A stretch of 11,482 nucleotides of DNA, taken from contig PWQG01000015.1 of NCBI GenBank assembly GCA_003556835.1, forward strand, positions 1 through 11,482. Reading direction: 5' to 3'. Below the pieces are notes generated by a model. That model made no database searches. It was given only the letters and a program-made list of their open reading frames with translations, and was not told where the DNA came from. This document shows, piece by piece, positions 6,083 to 11,482 of this stretch. The DNA comes from Gammaproteobacteria bacterium (lineage in GTDB: Bacteria; Pseudomonadota; Gammaproteobacteria; Pseudomonadales; Pseudohongiellaceae). The stretch's first letter is position 1. Each line of letters starts with the position of its first letter. Both the position numbers and the translations under genes were made by a program.

Positions 6083-8055
6083 TGGATCACTCCCATCGAC
6101 GGTGTACCCAGCGTCTCGACGGGTTTAGGATCGGACTTGATCTCGCAATGCGTATCAACATAGATCCGCGCTGGATCCACCCCATCCGTAAATATACGGC
6201 GCCACATTTCCAGATTGATGAGTAGCCAGAGTCGTTCCCCGTGATCCTTCCTGCCTGATTTGTGCTCCATCGCCAGCTCGCGCACAGCCTTTGGCCGGAA
6301 ATGACCACGCTCGATACTGCGCTGGCTCAGTACAAACTCCTCGACAATCGGCCAGAAATCTCCTCGCAGCCATTCACTTATAGGGACCGGGAATCCCATT
6401 TTCTTTCGTCCGAGTATCGAACTCGGAATCCGATCCCGGACCGCATCGCGCAGCAGTGCCTTGGTCTGCCACCCACGCATCTTGAACCGCGACGGAATCC
6501 GGCTCACCAGCTCGACCAGGTGATGGTCCAGGAACGGTACCCGGCTTTCGATGGAGGCCGACATGCTCATCTGGTCCTGCTTCATCAGCAGCTCCACCAG
6601 ATAGGTCTGCAGATCGGCATGACTCATACTCTGCAATGCGTCCTCTCCTGCTGCCAGGTAGTGCTCGAGGCCCGTCGCATGAGGATCAAGCATCCGATCC
6701 GCAGGGTCCTGAAGCAGTCGCTGCCGATGAGGTCCCCTGAACACCGAGAAGTTCTCGAAAAAAATGTCGCGAGGCGCCGTCCCCTGAGTCAGGAACGTGC
6801 GCTCGGCATAGCGGGAAAGCGACGGTGGCAGTGCCTGCAGCGCAGTGCAAATACGCTTTCGCAACGAACCCGGAATTGCGGTTTCGTAATACCCTCCCAG
6901 TTTCCGGTTCATCGCCGTCACCCGGTACCGGTAGTCATAACCGATGAAAAGCTCGTCCGCTCCCTCGCCGGTCAGAACCACCTTCACATGCTTTGCAGCC
7001 AGCCTGGAGAGTTTTTGTAGCGGTATGCTGGAGGTGAATGCGATGGGTTCATCTTCCTGCCAGATAAGCCCTGGGAGAGCTGCAAAGAACTCGTCGGGCG
7101 TTACCGTGATCTCCCGGTGCTCGGCTCCTATGGCCTCGGCCATCAGCCGGGCGTAATGCAGCTCGTTGGCAGCCGTTTCGCTGAATCCGACCGAAAAGGT
7201 CTGTATGGGCCCGTCCACCATCGGCGCCATGATGGCGGCCAAGGCACTGGAGTCGAGACCACCGGAGAGAAACAGGCCCACCGGCACATCACTGACCAGA
7301 TGACTGCGGACCGCTGCCTCCAGCCCCTCGGCAACCTGTGCCGTGTAATCGCTGCGACTTGCTTCTTCCCTGTCTTTCGGGATGACAGGTGGTTGCCAGT
7401 ATCGCCGCTCCCGAAACCCGTCCTCCTTTGACCAGGAAAGGCTGTGCCCGGGTAATAGCTTGCGGATTCCATCGAAAAATGTGTCAGCACCCGCCACATA
7501 CCGGTTGGCAAGGTACTCGGGCAAAGCCTTGTGGCTGAATGCATGGGCGCTAGTGGGCTGGCAGAGTAGCGCCTTGATCTCCGAAGCGAAGGAGAACTCG
7601 TTTTCACCGATGCTGTAGTACAGCGGTTTTATACCCAGGCGGTCACGGGCCAGGAACAGTTTCTCAAGGCTTGTATCCCAGATGGCAAAGGCAAACATGC
7701 CATCAAGATGGTCCACGCAGTTTTCACCGAACATCTCCCAGGCACCAAGAATGACCTCGGTGTCCGACTGTGTCGTGAACACATAGCCCATACTTTCCAG
7801 TTGCGAACGAAGCGCGCGGAAGTTGTAGATCTCACCATTGCTAACCACCCAGGCACCATTACTCGCCATGGGCTGGTGTCCACCAACCAGATCGATGATC
7901 GACAGTCGTCGATGAGCCAGACCGATGCGCCCAGCCGTCATCAACCCCGCTCCGTCAGGGCCTCTGTGGTACAGCGTATCGCGCATCGCCACCAGACGTT
8001 GCTGATCGACGCTGTCGCGGGAATCGAATGACAGCAGCCCGACTATTCCACACAT
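6079..8055 (-). CDS. asnB: Asparagine synthase (glutamine-hydrolysing)-type amidotransferase
   Basis: A 658-residue class II glutamine amidotransferase. Met is followed directly by the nucleophile Cys2 (MCGIVG). HRRLSIIDL (48-56), NGEIYN (73-78) and SDTEV (97-101) complete the glutaminase domain (about 2-165). The synthetase domain (about 235-625) has the ATP PP-loop SGGLDSS (264-270), GEGADELFIGY (363-373), the KQDQMSMSASIESRVPFLDH stretch (492-511) and KKMGFPVP (551-558). Every key residue I looked for is present, so it should be active: ammonia from glutamine is passed to an ATP-activated carboxylate. In surface-polysaccharide loci such paralogues (WbpS, WbmE) are thought to amidate a uronic acid; next to a uronate-forming dehydrogenase that is the favoured role, though plain asparagine synthesis is not excluded. 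About 35 residues follow the family core. GGAGG is 7 bases before the ATG; the gene overlaps the heparinase 3' end by 13 bases. Confidence 0.92.
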   Translation of the reverse strand: MCGIVGLLSFDSRDSVDQQRLVAMRDTLYHRGPDGAGLMTAGRIGLAHRRLSIIDLVGGHQPMASNGAWVVSNGEIYNFRALRSQLESMGYVFTTQSDTEVILGAWEMFGENCVDHLDGMFAFAIWDTSLEKLFLARDRLGIKPLYYSIGENEFSFASEIKALLCQPTSAHAFSHKALPEYLANRYVAGADTFFDGIRKLLPGHSLSWSKEDGFRERRYWQPPVIPKDREEASRSDYTAQVAEGLEAAVRSHLVSDVPVGLFLSGGLDSSALAAIMAPMVDGPIQTFSVGFSETAANELHYARLMAEAIGAEHREITVTPDEFFAALPGLIWQEDEPIAFTSSIPLQKLSRLAAKHVKVVLTGEGADELFIGYDYRYRVTAMNRKLGGYYETAIPGSLRKRICTALQALPPSLSRYAERTFLTQGTAPRDIFFENFSVFRGPHRQRLLQDPADRMLDPHATGLEHYLAAGEDALQSMSHADLQTYLVELLMKQDQMSMSASIESRVPFLDHHLVELVSRIPSRFKMRGWQTKALLRDAVRDRIPSSILGRKKMGFPVPISEWLRGDFWPIVEEFVLSQRSIERGHFRPKAVRELAMEHKSGRKDHGERLWLLINLEMWRRIFTDGVDPARIYVDTHCEIKSDPKPVETLGTPSMGVIQ

Positions 8056-10217
8056 GGGGCCACCTCCATCTGCAATACCATGTCCGTGGCCGTGATCGCT
8101 ATCCGGTCTTCTTGCTCTCCTTCCACCAGAAGCTGACTGACATCGTGCCCCCCGGAAAGAAAGACTGTGGGCACCGGCTGTTCACAATCCCGCTGCGGAT
8201 ACAGAAGACTGACGATGCGCAGTGGTAAGCGGGCTTCAACCGAGCTGATCAGGATCGGAGCTGGCACACACTGCCCGTAATCCGGAGAAATCCATCCCTG
8301 CATGGGATCTCGATCACCACAGAGTAAGCGCTGGACAATCGGCGCCGCGGAGAGAGTGCGAAGTGAAAACCCGGCACCATTTCGACACCGGGCCCGGACC
8401 CAGTGGTCATTACCAAGTGATACCGGCAGCTTGGCGAACTGATAGCGGATGGCGAGCTCATGGGACGCCGCACCGTGAAAATCATCAACAACCACCCAGT
8501 ATTCATTGCGTATGAACAGCACGCGACGCCGGTGTTCGACCGGATCGGAGGAATTCATCCACGCATGGTGAACACCTTCCAGAAGCACCGTGTCGCGCTC
8601 CACACGGTGGCGCGTTAACGCGGCCGCTGGCCTGTGTCCTTTCCAGGAAAACGCTCCGGCGGGTTCTACCTGGGAACGGTTGTCCACGGTCGCCGTATTG
8701 TGGGCGTGGGAACTGCGAAAATGATCCCTCGTCGCCGGATCGTTTGTATAACAGCCTGTACCGGAATCCACCAGACAGGGTTCACCGAAAGCGCTGCACT
8801 GGATGCTCAACAGGTCGGCATGTCCGTGTGCGCCACTGTCAGGGCAGCCCAGGGGACCGACATCGAAGATCAGATGGTTGGCGTTTCTGCGCCAGTGATT
8901 TCGCACTATGGCATAACCACCATCAGGATATACGGCCAGTCTGTGATTGATTGGCGTGAACTGACGCAGCGAGAGAAAGAGGTATCTGCGTGAACGTCCC
9001 AGCAAGCGCAACGCTTCCGGAGTAGGCGCGCCGGCCAGCCAGGCATAGTCATCCCTCGTGAACCAGGCGGCTGCCACAGAGAACAGGCCCTGGCAATCAC
9101 CCGGCACCCGCCGCAGCAGTGGCAGCAAGCGGCCGCCATCAGCATCACCGATGGCCGGAACAGTCCCGTCAGGCTGACGTATATCACCCAGGAAATCGAC
9201 CATGGCCTGCAAACGTTCGGAAACCCATGCGGGTACCTCGATGCTGTTCCGCTCCGCCAGAATCAGGAAGTGCAGATAGATTTCTACCGTATACGCCTGA
9301 TAGCAGGTCGACTGTTCGAAATACACGCCGTCCTTGAACACCTGTCGTTGTAGTTGCTGCTCGAGAATGGATTGCCCTTCTGAGCGCCACCCGGCGGCTC
9401 CCTTCATGTCCGGAAACAGGGTAGCGATATAAAACAGGCCCAGCGCCTCGCCGGTAAGATGGGTATTGGGGGAGAAGTATCGCGACAGGTACCGCTCAAC
9501 ATGCAGAGCCTGGCGATAGATCCAGCGCTCCAGTTTGACGAACAGCGCCGGTGTCAGGGCCTGCGATCGAAGAAACAACATCAATGCCCAGCACCAGGAA
9601 ATCAACCGATAGGCAATCTCGAGGGAACTGTTCCAGTGGATACCGATACCCTCCGGATTCTCCTCCATCCAGCTTTCAAGCAATTCGAAAGCCCGACTGG
9701 CATAGCGCTCGTCCCCCGTATACTGATAAGCCTGACCGAGATCCAGCAACCATTGGTGGCGCCCGATCTCCCAGGTTACTTTGCTGTCACCGACCCGGGA
9801 AACATCCAGTGGATCAACTCGGCTCCAGTGGATACGCGGACTCTGCCTCCCACTTATCGGATCCAGGTGCCAGTCGGGTGCGTCACCGCCTACCGGACCA
9901 AACGCCAGCATGCCGTAACCGAGTATGGGAAACTCGCCCTTGCAGATGGCTTCGGCGCAATCCAGGCACTGCTGACGCTCGTGCGGATTACGACACAACA
10001 AGAGTTCGGGAATCCTGGAATCGGATGCGCCAGCAAAAAACCGGGAGGGCGCGAGCCTGCGGAATTCTTGCAACCGTTCGCTGTCCGCAACACCCGACTC
10101 CCCCGGTGCAGGCGTCATGGCACCTTGAGTAAAACGCTCCAGGGTGATGGCCCACTTCTGCCGGCTGCGAAACAACAGTTCTTCCCGACTCATGGACAGT
10201 ACACGTTGTATCCTCAC
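8043..10217 (-). CDS. Heparinase II/III-family protein (putative uronate-polysaccharide lyase)
   Basis: A 724-residue two-domain protein. Residues about 95-385 form an alpha/alpha-toroid-like domain with SPNTHLTGEALG (249-260) and YFEQSTCYQAYTVE (299-312), where lyases of this fold keep their catalytic Asn and Tyr. From about 425 comes the heparinase II/III beta-sandwich: YPDGGYAIVRN (430-440), GAHGHADLLS (462-471) and HAHNTATVDNRSQ (504-516), the conserved His pair and HNT motif. Members cut heparin/heparan, alginate or other uronate chains by beta-elimination; many in EPS operons are untested. The N-terminus (MRIQRVLSMSREELLFRSRQ) shows no signal peptide or membrane helix, unlike a normal secreted lyase. 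The start is GTG 10217, with GGAGG 4 bases upstream and a GTGA overlap with the preceding glycosyltransferase. ATG 10193 is the alternative but has no ribosome site. The substrate is probably the uronate-containing polymer of this operon (inference). Confidence 0.88.
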   Translation of the reverse strand: MRIQRVLSMSREELLFRSRQKWAITLERFTQGAMTPAPGESGVADSERLQEFRRLAPSRFFAGASDSRIPELLLCRNPHERQQCLDCAEAICKGEFPILGYGMLAFGPVGGDAPDWHLDPISGRQSPRIHWSRVDPLDVSRVGDSKVTWEIGRHQWLLDLGQAYQYTGDERYASRAFELLESWMEENPEGIGIHWNSSLEIAYRLISWCWALMLFLRSQALTPALFVKLERWIYRQALHVERYLSRYFSPNTHLTGEALGLFYIATLFPDMKGAAGWRSEGQSILEQQLQRQVFKDGVYFEQSTCYQAYTVEIYLHFLILAERNSIEVPAWVSERLQAMVDFLGDIRQPDGTVPAIGDADGGRLLPLLRRVPGDCQGLFSVAAAWFTRDDYAWLAGAPTPEALRLLGRSRRYLFLSLRQFTPINHRLAVYPDGGYAIVRNHWRRNANHLIFDVGPLGCPDSGAHGHADLLSIQCSAFGEPCLVDSGTGCYTNDPATRDHFRSSHAHNTATVDNRSQVEPAGAFSWKGHRPAAALTRHRVERDTVLLEGVHHAWMNSSDPVEHRRRVLFIRNEYWVVVDDFHGAASHELAIRYQFAKLPVSLGNDHWVRARCRNGAGFSLRTLSAAPIVQRLLCGDRDPMQGWISPDYGQCVPAPILISSVEARLPLRIVSLLYPQRDCEQPVPTVFLSGGHDVSQLLVEGEQEDRIAITATDMVLQMEVAPCVE

Positions 10218-11347
10218 GACACCTCCACGGCATAGAGTCTGATCCAGGCTTGCCGTACATTCGGCCAGGTGAATCGCGACAATGATCGAAAAGCCGCATC
10301 TACCAAAGCGCTTGCGGTGCTTGGGTTTTCCAGGATCCAGTGAACCGCCTGCGCCATCGCGTCCGGGTCATCATGGGGAACAAGTAGACCGGTTTCATGG
10401 AGACGTACCAGATACGGAATGTCGCCAGTTGGTGTGGAGACCACGGGCAGCCCCATGGCGAATGCTTCCAGGATCGACACCGGCTGGTTGTCTATGGCCG
10501 AAGAGTTCAGAAAGATGTCAGCCTCGTCCAGCAGTGCTGGCATATCTTCGGGCTCCACACGTCCCACAAAGTTCACACCCGATAGTTGATGCTGCTGCAC
10601 CCATCGGCGGAGCTTCTTCTCTTGTGTGCCGTAGCCAGCAACCACGAGTGTGGCATCCGGGTACATGGCCTGAATGCGAGCAAACGCCTCGAGGGTGTGT
10701 TCGATCCGATACAGCGTTTCAAGGTTTCTCGTAGAAATCAGCCGTGGTCTGAAGGTGGTCCGACGCCGAAAAGGAAACGACTTCAGATCGATCACATTGG
10801 GAATTACGGTTGCCTCATATCCATGGCGCATAAACACCTGCTGAAGATACTCGGATGGCACAACAATCAGATCCACCCGGCTCAGCCAATAATGCAGACT
10901 GGATCCCCATCGGCTCAGATGATCATCGGCCTCCCCGCTGTGATAATTCAGTATCACTGGAACACCAAGGCAGCGAGCGGCAAAAATGGCAGGCACCTGT
11001 GCCAGCTGGAACGACCAGTAGGACGCGGAGAAAAGGTGTAGTACATCAGCGTTCCGCAGCCTGGAAAGCGCACCGACATACAGAAGCTGATTGAGGAGCG
11101 TGCGCGCAAACCGTATGCGACGAAGCCAGGAAAGCCAGGTAGGGAATCGCGGATTTATCGCTATGAAATTGACCTGGATCCCTTCGTTCTCCAGGCCATT
11201 TTTCAACGCCTGAGCTTGCACTCCCTGCCCTCCAAGGATATCAAGCCCAGGGGCGATCATGGCCACACGCGACACCGCCGTTCCGTTGGATTCCTTGGCC
11301 GCAAACCCGGCCGTCTTCAGCCTCGGCTCTGTCACCTTCTGTTGCAC
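10214..11347 (-). CDS. GT4-like glycosyltransferase, first complete gene of the operon in this window
   Basis: A 377-residue GT-B enzyme. After about 26 polar residues the first strand reads VAMIAPGLDILGGQGVQAQA (28-47), with the acceptor-side GGQGV. Between the domains stands VIPNVIDLKSF (181-191). The C-terminal donor domain starts LISTRNLE (203-210), then LVVAGYGTQEKKL (234-246), VNFVGRVEPEDMPALLDEAD (258-277) and the EX7E-type loop NQPVSILEAFAMGLPVVST (287-305). This is a typical retaining, nucleotide-sugar-using transferase, probably cytoplasmic and peripheral to the membrane; donor and acceptor cannot be read from sequence. The frame has a TGA 24 bases upstream, so the GTG at 11347, with GGAG 8 bases before it, is the earliest possible start. 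A later start within the polar leader cannot be excluded. The 3' end overlaps the heparinase-family gene as GTGA. Confidence 0.88.
   Translation of the reverse strand: MQQKVTEPRLKTAGFAAKESNGTAVSRVAMIAPGLDILGGQGVQAQALKNGLENEGIQVNFIAINPRFPTWLSWLRRIRFARTLLNQLLYVGALSRLRNADVLHLFSASYWSFQLAQVPAIFAARCLGVPVILNYHSGEADDHLSRWGSSLHYWLSRVDLIVVPSEYLQQVFMRHGYEATVIPNVIDLKSFPFRRRTTFRPRLISTRNLETLYRIEHTLEAFARIQAMYPDATLVVAGYGTQEKKLRRWVQQHQLSGVNFVGRVEPEDMPALLDEADIFLNSSAIDNQPVSILEAFAMGLPVVSTPTGDIPYLVRLHETGLLVPHDDPDAMAQAVHWILENPSTASALVDAAFRSLSRFTWPNVRQAWIRLYAVEVS
10222..10226 (-). promoter_or_regulatory. GGAGG ribosome site supporting a GTG start for the heparinase-family gene
   Basis: GGAGG lies 4 bases before GTG 10217, within the end of the upstream glycosyltransferase gene. 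No similar site precedes the in-frame ATG at 10193, so the GTG start, which overlaps the stop as GTGA, is preferred. Confidence 0.65.
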
Positions 11348-11482
11348 GATATGGGCTCCAACTCCGCTTCATGATTGCGACCCGCATATTGCGCGCCTTA
11401 GGATAATCATGGTAAGCCGTGCCAGCCCCCGGCTCCATCAGGTAAAGTACCGAACCTCCTGCCGGATTTACCCGGTTCAGTG
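11348..11482 (-). other. Upstream edge: possible end of another gene, no clear promoter
   Basis: These 135 bases precede the first glycosyltransferase. On the minus strand one frame is open from the window edge to a TGA at 11407-11409 (24 codons). Another is open from the edge through ATG 11438 and runs on to 11241, inside the glycosyltransferase. Neither short product resembles anything I know, so whether an upstream operon gene ends here cannot be decided. I find no convincing -35/-10 pair and no T-tract hairpin. Confidence 0.3.

Noticed and set aside
6262..7020. 252-codon plus-strand open frame opposite the asparagine-synthase gene
   Set aside because: It lies wholly antisense to a gene with every expected motif, its product looks like random translation, and there is no ribosome site or family likeness.
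9459..10235. 258-codon plus-strand open frame (and an overlapping 193-codon one) opposite the heparinase-family gene
   Set aside because: Antisense shadow of a well-supported coding region; composition and lack of motifs do not suggest a protein.
11400..11425. TGGCACG on the minus strand, resembling the -24 half of a sigma-54 promoter
   Set aside because: The -12 GC element is missing at the required spacing, so only half of the consensus is present.
1..11482. Exosortase/PEP-CTERM system, suggested by the AsnB-like and GT4-like genes
   Set aside because: No exosortase-like membrane protein and no PEP-CTERM tail are encoded in the window; the left-hand protein ends in an FnIII module.
1..11482. 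CRISPR arrays, tRNA or rRNA genes, insertion sequences, attachment sites
   Set aside because: Reading through the window showed no regularly spaced repeats, no tRNA-like cloverleaf between genes, no transposase or integrase motifs and no terminal inverted repeats.

Overview
The window is moderately GC-rich DNA, probably from a proteobacterium and perhaps a gammaproteobacterium. This rests on its Pseudomonas-AlgD-like dehydrogenase, strong AGGAG/GGAGG ribosome sites and tightly packed genes. Nearly everything right of position 1010 is one minus-strand operon for an extracellular or surface polysaccharide. At the left edge, a plus-strand gene for a modular exported protein runs in from outside the window and converges on the operon.

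Layout, in the direction of transcription of the minus-strand operon (right to left): 135 bases with no gene I can name (11348-11482); family 4-like glycosyltransferase (10214-11347); large heparinase II/III-family protein (8043-10217); glutamine-dependent asparagine-synthase-type amidotransferase (6079-8055); second GT4-like glycosyltransferase (4754-6082); GDP-mannose 6-dehydrogenase of the AlgD type (3438-4757); a 56-codon gene for a one-helix membrane or secreted peptide (3271-3441); membrane-anchored GT2 glycosyltransferase (2032-3195); and a UDP-hexose/HexNAc 4-epimerase-like SDR (1010-2005). Five consecutive junctions overlap, four of them by exactly 4 bases (GTGA or ATGA) and one by 13, so translation is probably coupled. 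The last two genes have short gaps and their own ribosome sites. The 3' ends of the operon and of the plus-strand gene overlap by 21 bp.

How the genes may work together (inference): the dehydrogenase makes a nucleotide-linked uronic acid, most likely GDP-mannuronate. The epimerase supplies a second sugar nucleotide. Three glycosyltransferases assemble a repeat unit. The AsnB-like enzyme may convert the uronate carboxyl to an amide, as O-antigen amidotransferases such as WbpS do. The heparinase-family protein would cleave or edit a uronate-containing chain. Flippase, polymerase, priming transferase and outer-membrane export genes are not in the window, and no exosortase or PEP-CTERM gene is visible. 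The least described items are the small coupled membrane peptide, the pairing of uronate synthesis, amidation and lyase in one operon, and the duplicated exported domain with an FnIII module next door.
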